DNA from: JAFMDF01 sp965222705
Lineage (GTDB): Bacteria; Bacteroidota; Bacteroidia; Chitinophagales; Saprospiraceae
Reading direction: 5' to 3'
Length of the DNA stretch: 64,000 nt
Assembly (NCBI GenBank): GCA_965222705.1
Contig: CBDCUO010000036.1
Coordinates: 62,001 to 126,000 of the forward strand
Part shown: positions 1 to 8,371 of the stretch, one piece after another
Numbering within the stretch: the stretch's first letter is position 1
How the letters are laid out: each line of letters opens with the position of its first letter
Translations under genes and position numbers: made by a program
Notes under the pieces: model-generated
The model's input: the letters and a program-made list of their open reading frames with translations, nothing else
Databases searched by the model: none
Told to the model about the DNA's origin: nothing

Positions 1-1463
1 TTGAATTCGTGAAAATGCTTGAAGGAAGGCTTTCGCATGATCTTTAAAGTAGCATCGGAGGTATGTTCAGGAGCTACCTTTAAGCGGCCACTGATGTGGC
101 ACGTAACGACCTGTTCCAGATATTCATCAAGGCTATTATCTGCATTTTTATTATAACTTTCCACTAGTAGGTCATAGCGAATACCGCTACCTATGAAAGC
201 TTTTTTTATTTTCGGATGCGCATCCACTTTTTTGTATAATTCAGTCATGGATCGGTGACTAGTATCTAAATTGCTACAAATGACCGGGTGGATACAAGAA
301 GGACTAACGCATCTATCGCAAATGGATTGCACTTTTCCTTTCATGCGATACATGTTTGCAGAAGGGCCGCCTAAATCGCTGATGTAGCCCTTGAAATCGG
401 TCATTTTTGTTACCTGATCCACCTCTTTTAAAATAGAGGACTCTGAACGACTAGCGATAAATTTTCCCTGATGAGCAGAAATGGTACAAAAACTGCATCC
501 GCCAAAACATCCCCGATGCATATTGACCGAAAAGCGAATCATTTCATAAGCTGGAATAGAGCCACGTTTTTTGTACTTTGGGTGCGGCAGGCGGGTATAA
601 GGCAAATCAAAAGAGGCATCGATTTGCGCCTCTGTCATGGGGGGGTAAGGGGGATTGACGATTAGTTTTTTTCCCTTGACTTCCTGAATAATTCTGCGAG
701 CATTTACTTTGTTGGATTCTTGTTCAATGATTTTAAAATTGGCTGCAAAAGCGCGTTTATCCCTCAAACATTTCTCATGGGAACTCAAATGAACATCCGC
801 CCATGATTTATTTTTAGGCAAACCTTCTGCTTTTGAACACAAAATGGCCGTCTGCGGAATAGTCGTTAAATTTTTAAAGGGCACTCCTTTCTTCAGTAAG
901 CGCAAAATGGCCCGTAGCGGTAGTTCGCCCATGCCATAGACCAGCATATCCGCTCCGCTCATTTCCAGAATATTGGGAAAAAGTTGATCTGCCCAATAGT
1001 CATAATGGGTTACGCGCCTCAAAGAGGCCTCTATTCCCCCAATCAACACCGGCACATCGGGGTATAGTTTTTTTAAAATCTTGGTATAGACGGTCGTTGC
1101 ATAGTCGGGGCGGAAATTGGCTGCCCCGCCGGGCGTATAAGCATCTGTGGATCGCTTTCGCTTATTGGCAGTATAGTGATTTACCATAGAATCCATGCAG
1201 CCAGAAGTTACGCCAAAAAACAGTCGAGGTCGACCCATTTTTTTAAAATCCCGCAGGTCATCTGTCCAGTTTGGCTGGGGGACAATGGCAACCCGTAATC
1301 CTTCACTTTCCAAAATTCTACCAATAACGGCCGTTCCAAATGCAGGATGGTCCACATAAGCGTCTCCTGAAATCAGAATGACATCTAATTCCTCCCAGTT
1401 CTTTCCTTCCACCTCCTTTTTGGTAATGGGAAGCCAATTGCTTACGGCTTGGTTGCTTGACAT
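1..1463 (-). CDS. YgiQ family radical SAM protein (C-terminus beyond window)
   Basis: Radical SAM protein of the YgiQ (UPF0313) family; the exact reaction is not established. Read on the minus strand from the ATG at 1463 (MSSNQAVSNWLP), about 487 residues are visible before the left edge cuts the gene. The N-terminal part is the YgiQ-type region (ISGDAYVDHPAFG, then GVTSGCMDSMVNHYTANKRK). The radical SAM cluster motif CFGGCSFC (Cx3Cx2C) lies near residue 320, preceded by FSVNMHRG, and a second Cys group (CDRCVSPSC) follows. The family is usually 600-700 residues, so roughly the last quarter is missing. No operon partner is visible; the next gene is divergent. The family call is firm, the function is not. 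Confidence 0.9.
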   Translation of the reverse strand, partial: MSSNQAVSNWLPITKKEVEGKNWEELDVILISGDAYVDHPAFGTAVIGRILESEGLRVAIVPQPNWTDDLRDFKKMGRPRLFFGVTSGCMDSMVNHYTANKRKRSTDAYTPGGAANFRPDYATTVYTKILKKLYPDVPVLIGGIEASLRRVTHYDYWADQLFPNILEMSGADMLVYGMGELPLRAILRLLKKGVPFKNLTTIPQTAILCSKAEGLPKNKSWADVHLSSHEKCLRDKRAFAANFKIIEQESNKVNARRIIQEVKGKKLIVNPPYPPMTEAQIDASFDLPYTRLPHPKYKKRGSIPAYEMIRFSVNMHRGCFGGCSFCTISAHQGKFIASRSESSILKEVDQVTKMTDFKGYISDLGGPSANMYRMKGKVQSICDRCVSPSCIHPVICSNLDTSHRSMTELYKKVDAHPKIKKAFIGSGIRYDLLVESYNKNADNSLDEYLEQVVTCHISGRLKVAPEHTSDATLKIMRKPSFKHFHEF

Positions 1464-1586
1464 GGTACAAATTTACTGATTTTCTGTTTATCAATATTTT
1501 TTACTGGCATCTGGCAAGGGGCATAGCGAAATAATTACCTTTGCATTATCCTTAACCTCTTCTTTTACAAATGACGACTGAGGCCA

Positions 1587-2192
1587 ATGCAATCCGTATT
1601 TAACATTTATCTGGAATTGGGTTTCGAGCATATTTCGGATATTAAAGCCTACGATCATATTCTTTTTTTGATAGCGCTCTGCGCCATTTACCGTTTCCAA
1701 GAGTGGAAAAAAGTATTGATCTTGGTGACAGCTTTTACTATTGGTCATTCGATCACCTTAGCTTTGGCAGCTTTGGACGTTATTTCCTTTCCTTCCAAAA
1801 TCATTGAATTTTTAATTCCTGTAACCATTTTGATTACCAGTATTTTTAACATAATAAAAAGGGAAAATAGAGAGATGAAAGGTATTTTTAATAAAAATTT
1901 GAACATCAATTATCTCTTTGCTCTATTTTTTGGAGCCATTCACGGAATGGGTTTTTCCAATTTTTTGCGCTCTACTATACTTCCGGGGCAAGAAAATGAG
2001 TTGATTATTCAGCTACTCGCTTTTAATATCGGTGTAGAACTAGGACAGTTGATGATTGTTGCTTTTATACTGCTAGCTGCTTTTTGGGGTTTAAATATTT
2101 TAAAAATAAAACAAAGGGAATGGACCCTATTTGTTTCAGGAGCAGCGGCTGGGGTTTCCCTTATTCTAATGATGGATACCTATCCTTGGTAA
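1587..2192 (+). CDS. HupE/UreJ family membrane protein
   Basis: A 201-residue integral membrane protein with about six hydrophobic segments. It carries the family's histidine signatures: GFEH (H15) and YDH (H24) in the first segment, TIGHS (about residue 54) and GAIHGMGF (about residue 118). HupE/UreJ proteins are linked to nickel or other metal permeation, but this short Bacteroidota form has no urease or hydrogenase genes nearby, so the substrate is unknown. An upstream ATG at 1571 runs into a stop at once, which supports the start at 1587. The next gene, a DUF6702-like exported protein, starts 19 bases after the stop; I recall this pairing from other Bacteroidota, so the two probably work together. 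Confidence 0.8.
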   Translation: MQSVFNIYLELGFEHISDIKAYDHILFLIALCAIYRFQEWKKVLILVTAFTIGHSITLALAALDVISFPSKIIEFLIPVTILITSIFNIIKRENREMKGIFNKNLNINYLFALFFGAIHGMGFSNFLRSTILPGQENELIIQLLAFNIGVELGQLMIVAFILLAAFWGLNILKIKQREWTLFVSGAAAGVSLILMMDTYPW

Positions 2193-2211
2193 TCTTTTGC
2201 AAATAAAAAGT

Positions 2212-2742
2212 ATGATACTAAAAAAGGGCATTTTTCTGGTAGCGTTCTTATTACTTGTTTATCCGACCTTCTGCAATAATATTGCGAAGGAAAGCCACGA
2301 ATTCCATCTTAGCAAATGCCAAATAGCGTACAACCAAGAAGCACAGGTACTACAAATCAGCCTGCATTTGTTTATTGATGATTTGGAAGAAGCTCTACGA
2401 CAACAAGGTGCAGATAAGTTATATATCTGTACGGAAAAAGAAAGCGAAAAAGCAGAGGATTATATTTACAAATATTTACAACAAAAATTCCAGATCAACC
2501 TGGAAGGAACGGTTATTAATTACAGCTTTTTGGGTAAGGAAATATCAGAAGACCTGTCCGCTGTTTGGTGCTACTTGGAAGTCAAAAACATTACAGCTTT
2601 TGGAAAAATGCGCGTTAAAAATAACTTGCTTATGGAAGTATTCGAAGACCAGAAAAATATTATCAGCATTCTTGGGCCTGATAAAAAGAAAAGCTATTTT
2701 TTATTCGATCAAATCAATAATGAAGAAACGATTGAGTTTTGA
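2212..2742 (+). CDS. DUF6702-like exported protein
   Basis: About 176 residues from the ATG at 2212 (MILKKGIFLV). An in-frame TTG at 2197 would add five residues but would sit only five bases after the HupE stop, so the ATG is preferred. A hydrophobic signal peptide ends near YPTFC, where Sec cleavage or lipidation is possible. The rest is a small soluble domain with HEFHLSKCQIAYN near the N-terminus and alternating strands (LQISLHLFIDDLEEAL). It resembles the uncharacterised DUF6702 family. It sits between the HupE-like gene and yidD in a tight run, so it is probably cotranscribed. No enzymatic motif is visible. Confidence 0.65.
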   Translation: MILKKGIFLVAFLLLVYPTFCNNIAKESHEFHLSKCQIAYNQEAQVLQISLHLFIDDLEEALRQQGADKLYICTEKESEKAEDYIYKYLQQKFQINLEGTVINYSFLGKEISEDLSAVWCYLEVKNITAFGKMRVKNNLLMEVFEDQKNIISILGPDKKKSYFLFDQINNEETIEF

Positions 2743-2751
2743 CCTTTCGAG

Positions 2752-2988
2752 ATGTTCAAAAAGATTTTTATATTACCTATCCGCTTGTATCAGCTAGCGA
2801 TTTCGCCGCTTCTGGGCTCTAATTGTCGTTTTAGCCCAACTTGTTCTAATTATATGATTCAGGCGATTGAAGAATGGGGGGTGCCAAAAGGAATTTGGCT
2901 GGGTGCAAAACGCTTACTCAAATGCCATCCCTGGGGCCCGACAGAACATCACGACCCCGTTCCGAAAAATATGGCTAAGAAAAGTTGA
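2752..2988 (+). CDS. yidD: Membrane protein insertion efficiency factor YidD
   Basis: A 78-residue protein with the full YidD pattern: an amphipathic N-terminal helix (PIRLYQLAISP), the core SNCRFSPTCSNYMIQAI with two conserved Cys, then GAKRLLKCHPWG and the acidic/proline tail (HHDPVP). YidD sits at the inner face of the cytoplasmic membrane and aids YidC-dependent insertion of membrane proteins. In many bacteria it lies beside rnpA and yidC; here it is nine bases downstream of a DUF6702-like gene and 33 bases upstream of hemB, the loose placement seen in Bacteroidota. Length matches the family norm of 70-85 residues. Confidence 0.93.
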   Translation: MFKKIFILPIRLYQLAISPLLGSNCRFSPTCSNYMIQAIEEWGVPKGIWLGAKRLLKCHPWGPTEHHDPVPKNMAKKS

Positions 2989-3021
2989 TTTAGATTATTC
3001 AATAATTTCCAATTTTTAATA

Positions 3022-4005
3022 ATGCTAAGAAGACCCAGAAGAAATAGGCGTTCGGTTGCAATCAGAGGTTTAGTGCAGGAAACGCAGTTAGGCACTGGTC
3101 ATTTGGTCTATCCCCTTTTTGTTGTGGACGGAAGCCACACAAAAGAGACTATTCGTTCTCTTCCTGGCACTTATCGCATGTCTTTGGATAAGGTACTCGA
3201 GGAAGTACAGGAATGTTTAAAATATAATTTGCGCAACTTTATTCTTTTTCCAGCAGTGGAAGAAGAACTAAAAGATAAAACAGCTTCTTATAGCTATCGC
3301 GCAGACAATTTTTATTTAAAAATTGCGACAGCCATAAAAAAACGATTTCCCGAAGCCTGTTTGATTAGCGATGTCGCTATGGATCCTTATAGCTCTGATG
3401 GACACGATGGTATTGTGATAAATGGAAAAATTATCAACGATGATACCTTACCCATTCTCGCAAAGATGGCGGTGGCCCAAGCTGAAGCGGGATTTGATCT
3501 GATTGGGCCTTCGGATATGATGGACGGACGCGTGCAAGTAATCCGAGAAGCCTTGGACGAAAATGGTTTCTACGAAACGGGTATTCTGTCTTATACTGCA
3601 AAATATGCTTCTGCCTTTTACGGACCTTTCAGAGATGCGCTGGAATCTGCTCCAAAAGCAGGAGACAAAAAGACCTATCAAATGGATCCTGCCAATAAAC
3701 AGGAAGCCTTGATTGAAGCAGAATTGGACATTGCAGAAGGGGCAGATTTTTTAATGGTCAAACCTGCATTGAATTACCTGGATGTCATTCATTTGTTAAA
3801 GCAGAATTTTGATTTGCCAATTGCCGCTTATCATGTAAGTGGAGAATGCGCGATGTTAAGTGCAGCTTGTCAAAATGGCTGGCTGGATTATAGAAAAGCA
3901 ATGCCAGAAACCTTATTGAGTATCCATAGAGCGGGAGCCGATGTGATTATTACTTATTTTGCGAAAGATTATGCTAAAATGATTGAGAAAAAATGGAGTA
4001 ATTGA
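3022..4005 (+). CDS. hemB: Porphobilinogen synthase (delta-aminolevulinic acid dehydratase)
   Basis: A 327-residue TIM-barrel enzyme that condenses two 5-aminolevulinate molecules to porphobilinogen in heme synthesis. The two Schiff-base lysines are visible in SYTAKYASAFYGPF (about K194) and FLMVKPALNYLD (about K247). The active-site metal loop reads DVAMDPYSSDGHDG: the cysteines of the zinc-type enzymes are replaced by Asp and neutral residues, so it should belong to the Mg2+/K+-dependent group (inference from the family). The RRPRRNRR start and YHVSGE are also typical. It follows yidD closely and precedes an AsmA-family gene; no other heme genes are in view. Confidence 0.96.
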   Translation: MLRRPRRNRRSVAIRGLVQETQLGTGHLVYPLFVVDGSHTKETIRSLPGTYRMSLDKVLEEVQECLKYNLRNFILFPAVEEELKDKTASYSYRADNFYLKIATAIKKRFPEACLISDVAMDPYSSDGHDGIVINGKIINDDTLPILAKMAVAQAEAGFDLIGPSDMMDGRVQVIREALDENGFYETGILSYTAKYASAFYGPFRDALESAPKAGDKKTYQMDPANKQEALIEAELDIAEGADFLMVKPALNYLDVIHLLKQNFDLPIAAYHVSGECAMLSAACQNGWLDYRKAMPETLLSIHRAGADVIITYFAKDYAKMIEKKWSN

Positions 4006-4048
4006 ATAATACAGTGCCACGACACCTTTCTACCTAATACCTCTATCC

Positions 4049-5008
4049 ATGAAAAATATTATCAAACGACTTTTTATCTGGCTGGGAATTGCCTTTTTTT
4101 TCATTTTTATTGCTTCCATTATAATTTCTTTAATATTTGAAGAGGAAATTGGCCAGCAAATAGTTACACAAATTAATCAAGACTTGGTAGCAGATTTGGA
4201 AGTAGCGGATTTCAGGCTTTCGTTGATTAAGGGCTTTCCAAATGTTTCTGCCAATTTGCAAAAGGTCGTATTACCGGATAACCGAAATGGCGTTTTGCTG
4301 GAAGCTGAAAACATGTCTTTTCGGATTGGACTATTGAGCCTTCTTAGTTCAAATTTGAAAATAAAATCCGTTTTGGTCGAAAATGGGGCTTTATTTGTGG
4401 AAATAGACCAAAGGGGCAAGGCCAATTATTTTATCCAAAAACCCTCCAAAAATAAAGCTAATACTGCCAGTAGTAGCTTTGGTCTATCATTGGACGAAGC
4501 CATTTTGAAAGATATAGAATTGATCTATATTGACAAGAGAGCAAAACAAGAGATGAAGTTGCAACTAGAAGATGCTTCTTTCTCCGGCGAATTTTCGGAT
4601 AAGCAATTTTCACTTACCAGCGAAGCTGAAATCAATTCCAATTTTGTAGAACTAACAGACGGGCGGTATTTTGTTGGGAAACCACTGGGTTACGACGCTA
4701 AAATATATGTGGACCTTGAAAAAAAGTTGTATAAATTTCAGGAAGTAGAGCTTTCCGTAGCGGCCAATGTATTTGATATTTCAGGCATTATCGCACAAGA
4801 AGAGCGTTTCACAGATTTTGATTTGCAGGTAAAAACCAAAAAGGGAAGCCTAGAATCTGTCATTCAGCTATTGCCAGAAGAGTATCAATATCTGGAAGGC
4901 TTTAAAAGCAGAGGAGATTTTACTTTTGATGCAACGGTAAAAGGAAAACAAAATGAACGAGAAAATCCGGTGGTCAACCTGAATTTTGGCTTAAAAGAAG
5001 GCATATAA
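4049..5008 (+). CDS. AsmA family protein, N-terminal part (gene split by frameshift)
   Basis: N-terminal 319 residues of an AsmA-type envelope protein. A transmembrane helix at about residues 8-30 anchors it in the inner membrane, and the following periplasmic domain (QQIVTQINQDLVADLEVADFR) is the usual AsmA beta-strand start. The frame ends at a TAA at 5006-5008 after NLNFGLKEG. The coding sense continues without a break in the next frame (ISHTSLESSVRDVSF from about 5005), so a single-base deletion near 5000-5006 is the simplest reading. Restored, the protein would be about 870 residues, normal for Bacteroidota AsmA/DUF748-like proteins thought to help lipid transport to the outer membrane. 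Sequencing error and true mutation cannot be told apart here. Confidence 0.75.
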   Translation: MKNIIKRLFIWLGIAFFFIFIASIIISLIFEEEIGQQIVTQINQDLVADLEVADFRLSLIKGFPNVSANLQKVVLPDNRNGVLLEAENMSFRIGLLSLLSSNLKIKSVLVENGALFVEIDQRGKANYFIQKPSKNKANTASSSFGLSLDEAILKDIELIYIDKRAKQEMKLQLEDASFSGEFSDKQFSLTSEAEINSNFVELTDGRYFVGKPLGYDAKIYVDLEKKLYKFQEVELSVAANVFDISGIIAQEERFTDFDLQVKTKKGSLESVIQLLPEEYQYLEGFKSRGDFTFDATVKGKQNERENPVVNLNFGLKEGI

Positions 5009-5151
5009 GCCATACTAGCCTGGAGTCTTCTGTTCGAGATGTTTCTTTTACCGCCAATTTTAATAATGGAAAAGCTCGATCGGGAGAAGATGCCGTTTTT
5101 AAAATAAATAATTTCAAAGGCTATTTCAATCGGGAATTAATAGAAGCTCAA

Positions 5152-6660
5152 TTGAAATTAGTCAACCTTAAAAACCCCAAAATACAGTTCCATCTGGACG
5201 GTACACTCCCTTTAAAATCCGTCTATCCTTTATTCAATGCGCCAGCCGTTACAAATGGAAGGGGAGAAATAGAACTGAGAAATGTTCAAATTGAAGGCTA
5301 TTATAAAGACATGATTAATCCTTCCAGAATCCATCGGGTTAAGTCTAATGGCGTAGTGGAACTGGATGATGCGGCGCTTACCATTAATGATGAACGGCTG
5401 ACATTAGACAGGGGGCTTCTGACTTTGAGGGGCAACGATTTGAGCATTGAAGAAGTCAAGTTGGAAGGTGCGGGAAGCGAAATGGAGTTAAATGGTTCAG
5501 CAAGTAATTTTTTGCCGGTTTTGTTAGCGGATTCTATTAATAGTAAAAACGCACATTTGACCTTTAATGCAAAACTGAAATCTGCGCATTTGGACATAGA
5601 CCGATTGATTAAAGTGGCAGAATTGCAACCCACCGAAGAGCAACAATCCAGAGATTTGGCAACTAAAGGACTCGAAGAATACGATGCGGTCCTCCTTCCT
5701 AAAAAAGAATTTATCACTAAATATCTTCTGGGTACATTTGATGCAGAGGTCGAGTCTTTTGATTATAATTTGATTGAAGGAGAAAGTTTTACTGGAAAGT
5801 TGGAATTTGCAAATAATCAAATGACTATTATTGGAGAAGCGGGTGCAATGGGCGGCTCCTTTGATATTGACGGTACGGGGTATTTTGAAAGAAATCCGCG
5901 CCTGCGAGCCAATATTGTTTGCAATGATATCAATGCGAAAGAATTTTTCAGGCAATGTGAAAATTTTGGACAAGAGGTATTACAATCCAAACATATCGAG
6001 GGAAATTTGAATGCAAAAATGGTCGTTAGTGCAAAATGGGAACCGGATGGAACCTTCATGGAAGATGAACTCAGGGTCATTGCTGGTATTGGAATTGCGA
6101 ATGGGACGCTGAGTGATTTTGAATTGCTGGAGGAGTTCTCTTCTTATGTAAAAGTAAGGGATTTGCGGAACGTCAGATTCGTAGATATGCAGAATACCCT
6201 CGAAATACAAAATCGGCGTATCTATATCCCCGTAATGTTTATACAAAGTAATGCCATGAACATGCTACTGAGCGGAGAACATACTTTTGATAATAATATT
6301 GATTATAATATTAAAGTAAATGCCGGACAAGTGTTATTGGCTAAGTTTAAAAAGCACAACCCAAATTTAGACCCGCAGCCCGCCAAAAAACATGGACTAT
6401 TCAACCTTTATTTTAATGTTAAAGGACATATAGACGACTATGAAGTAGAAACCAATAAACGGAAAGTCAAGAGAGAATTTACCCGTAGTGAATATCGAAA
6501 AAGAGCCATTGAAAAAGCATTAAAAGAGGCGTTTGGAACGATTGAACTAATAGAGGCACCCAAAGAGTTGGAGGACCAAATTCCTGAATACGAAGAAGCT
6601 GACGGGGAAGAGGAGTATTTGGATGTCGTTCAGGGAAGTGGCAAAAGTGGCGGGCTTTAG
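5152..6660 (+). CDS. AsmA family protein, C-terminal part (gene split by frameshift)
   Basis: The second piece of the AsmA gene. Its frame is already open from about 5005, well before the TTG given here as a nominal start, and it has no plausible ATG or leader of its own, so it is probably not an independent gene. It holds the long beta-rich groove domain (strands such as FDIDGTGYFERNPRLRANIVCNDINAKEFF) and ends with the C-terminal AsmA-like region (LLSGEHTFDNNIDYNIKV, then LFNLYFNVKGHIDDYEVE). The basic KRKVKREF stretch and acidic tail (EYEEADGEEEYLD) follow. It is convergent with the queD-like gene downstream. Confidence 0.75.
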   Translation: MKLVNLKNPKIQFHLDGTLPLKSVYPLFNAPAVTNGRGEIELRNVQIEGYYKDMINPSRIHRVKSNGVVELDDAALTINDERLTLDRGLLTLRGNDLSIEEVKLEGAGSEMELNGSASNFLPVLLADSINSKNAHLTFNAKLKSAHLDIDRLIKVAELQPTEEQQSRDLATKGLEEYDAVLLPKKEFITKYLLGTFDAEVESFDYNLIEGESFTGKLEFANNQMTIIGEAGAMGGSFDIDGTGYFERNPRLRANIVCNDINAKEFFRQCENFGQEVLQSKHIEGNLNAKMVVSAKWEPDGTFMEDELRVIAGIGIANGTLSDFELLEEFSSYVKVRDLRNVRFVDMQNTLEIQNRRIYIPVMFIQSNAMNMLLSGEHTFDNNIDYNIKVNAGQVLLAKFKKHNPNLDPQPAKKHGLFNLYFNVKGHIDDYEVETNKRKVKREFTRSEYRKRAIEKALKEAFGTIELIEAPKELEDQIPEYEEADGEEEYLDVVQGSGKSGGL

Positions 6661-6699
6661 CACGAACATTATGCAAACTGGATAAGGATAAGAAAATAA

Positions 6700-6744
6700 A
6701 AACACCCATTCACGCCGGATATTCTACATAGTTTCTGGGTGTTT
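6700..6744 (-). terminator. Possible terminator of the queD-like gene
   Basis: The 9-base arms aaacaccca (6700-6708) and tgggtgttt (6736-6744) are perfectly complementary. Read on the minus strand, the second arm runs into a T-tract, as expected at the 3' end of the queD-like gene. The loop is long (27 bases) and one arm overlaps the last codons of the gene, so confidence is modest. Confidence 0.35.
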
Positions 6745-7117
6745 CATATAATCGGACGGTTAGGTCATATTTTTTAGCCAATTTGCTTCTAAGAATTTTC
6801 CAGATCGTATAGCAGATATTTTCGGCTGTAGGATTCAAGTTTTTGAACTCAGGAGTGTCCAGATTTAGATTTTTATGATCGAATCTATCCTCTATTTCTT
6901 CTTTAATTAATTCTTTTAAAATTTTTAAATCAATCAAATAGCCAGTCGCTGGATCCACTTCGCCTACCAGTTTTACTTCTAACTCGTAATTATGCCCATG
7001 ATAATTTGGATTATTACAAACGCCAAAAACGGCACGATTCTTTTCTGCCGACCACTTGGGATTGTGGAGGCGATGGGCAGCGTTGAAATGAGCTTTTCTG
7101 AAAATGGCAATTTTCAT
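6710..7117 (-). CDS. queD: 6-pyruvoyl/6-carboxytetrahydropterin synthase family protein
   Basis: A 135-residue member of the PTPS/QueD family, which converts dihydroneopterin triphosphate to a tetrahydropterin. Zinc ligands are H15 (FNAAHRLH), H40 and H42 (YHGHNY); the catalytic Cys is C34; the late acidic/His residues are in FDHKNLNLD and in LYETPRNYVEYPA. Spacing between the Cys and the HGH motif is C-x5-HGH (CNNPNYHGH), as in animal-type PTPS, not the C-x3-HGH usual in QueD. It may therefore act in queuosine synthesis or in making a pterin; no other queuosine genes lie nearby. The gene stands alone between two convergent or unrelated neighbours. The family call is firm and the symbol tentative. 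Confidence 0.85.
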   Translation of the reverse strand: MKIAIFRKAHFNAAHRLHNPKWSAEKNRAVFGVCNNPNYHGHNYELEVKLVGEVDPATGYLIDLKILKELIKEEIEDRFDHKNLNLDTPEFKNLNPTAENICYTIWKILRSKLAKKYDLTVRLYETPRNYVEYPA

Positions 7118-7206
7118 ATTTTTCGATTTACCAAAGAATCATCAAATTTTATGCAAGTGGCTTTAGCCTGTTGAGCTTTTAATCAATAGACTAAAGTCGT
7201 ATCGTA

Positions 7207-8334
7207 CTAGGGTCGGATGACCATTAGGCGCCGAGTTGCTATTGTTTTTCCTTGTGCATCCGTCAGGCTATATAGATAAGTACCTTTTCTCAATTTGGAA
7301 ATATCCAGTTTAATCGTTTTCGAACCATGCAGTTGATAATCTTTTCGCATAACGACTACTCCCAGAATGTTGTAAATTTTTAAGGAATAGGTAGAGGGTT
7401 TTAAATTGGAAAACTCGAAGCGCACGTTATTAATTGCAGGGTTGGGATAAACGTAAATATTGGGGCGCCCACTTACTACCGTTCGCATATTTAAAGAAGG
7501 ATCTGTAACGGTATAAAAAACGGTTTCTGCGCTTACCCCATCCGGCTTTAGATGAGCGGACGCTATCGGAAGCACCGTTTCATTACTATAAAAATAATAG
7601 GACCGATGAAGTTGTTTGCTCTTGAATCTATCATCTCGCACGTCATCCGTAATATCTTGCCAGGGGAGTGCGCCCACTTTTATTTCCAATTTCAGTTCCT
7701 TTATTTCTGTTCGTTTTTCCCTTAGCACTTCATAGGTATTATCCGGCAGAGATAAAATCCCCCAGGCATCCATTTCGCTTTTTCTATTAATGAAACATTT
7801 GTATTGGACGGAATCCGGTGTAATGGGAAGGGCATATAAATCTTCTTCTGATAAATCACTGGCAGCGACCTTAAAAGAAAAGCGACCGTCTTTTTCGGAG
7901 GTCATTCCATACTTTAAAGGAGTGTTTAATTCCTGCAAGGGAGAGGCAAAATAGGTGGTTGTATGAATACCTAGATTCAACGGATCAGGACCTTTTCGAG
8001 CTATTAATTCTAATTTATTTTCAGTTAATTTATAAAAGCCTTTACCTCCGTCCATTTCCTCAATCACAATATCTGCATTTTTAAATACTGGTTTCTTGCC
8101 TGCCTCATTTGCTGATTTAACTTCAATTTTTTGGGTAAAAGCGGATTGTAGTCCCGTAAAATCCCATTGTTGATGAGCACCTTTCCCAGTGATTGAGATG
8201 CCTTCCGGCAACTTATCGCTCGCCAATAAAACGGTATCTCCAACTTGGGGCAAAATATCGGCATGGATGGTTGGTTGTCCAAAAGCAAGCACATTGCACC
8301 AAACAAATATTGCAAAGGAAATTAATCGAAACAT
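7207..8334 (-). CDS. T9SS type A sorting domain-containing secreted protein
   Basis: About 375 residues from the ATG at 8334 (MFRLISFAIFV). An in-frame GTG at 8367 exists but would add a non-signal extension. A Sec signal peptide ending around VLAFGQ is followed by a beta-rich domain with no motif I recognise (YTVTDPSLNMR late in it). The last 85 residues are a type IX secretion sorting domain: IYVYPNPAINNVRFEF, then YSLKIYNILGVVV, KLDISKLRKGTYLYSL and a basic end (RRLMVIRP). The product should cross the outer membrane through T9SS and be surface-attached or released. It lies 37 bases after the M1 peptidase gene, so the two are probably cotranscribed. Its own function is unknown. Confidence 0.85.
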   Translation of the reverse strand: MFRLISFAIFVWCNVLAFGQPTIHADILPQVGDTVLLASDKLPEGISITGKGAHQQWDFTGLQSAFTQKIEVKSANEAGKKPVFKNADIVIEEMDGGKGFYKLTENKLELIARKGPDPLNLGIHTTTYFASPLQELNTPLKYGMTSEKDGRFSFKVAASDLSEEDLYALPITPDSVQYKCFINRKSEMDAWGILSLPDNTYEVLREKRTEIKELKLEIKVGALPWQDITDDVRDDRFKSKQLHRSYYFYSNETVLPIASAHLKPDGVSAETVFYTVTDPSLNMRTVVSGRPNIYVYPNPAINNVRFEFSNLKPSTYSLKIYNILGVVVMRKDYQLHGSKTIKLDISKLRKGTYLYSLTDAQGKTIATRRLMVIRP

Positions 8335-8371
8335 ATTAAGGCTTGGATTATATTTGTAACAGAACACTAAA

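Noticed and set aside
471..665. Reading frame opposite the YgiQ gene
   Set aside because: It is an antisense shadow of the radical SAM coding region, whose CFGGCSFC motif lies on the other strand.
2375..2797. Plus-strand frame overlapping the DUF6702-like and yidD genes
   Set aside because: Overlaps two genes with clear family signatures, and its translation is basic and featureless.
4975..5010. Programmed -1 frameshift in the AsmA gene
   Set aside because: The cttaaaa string is a poor slippery site and no downstream stimulatory structure was evident; a plain one-base deletion is simpler.
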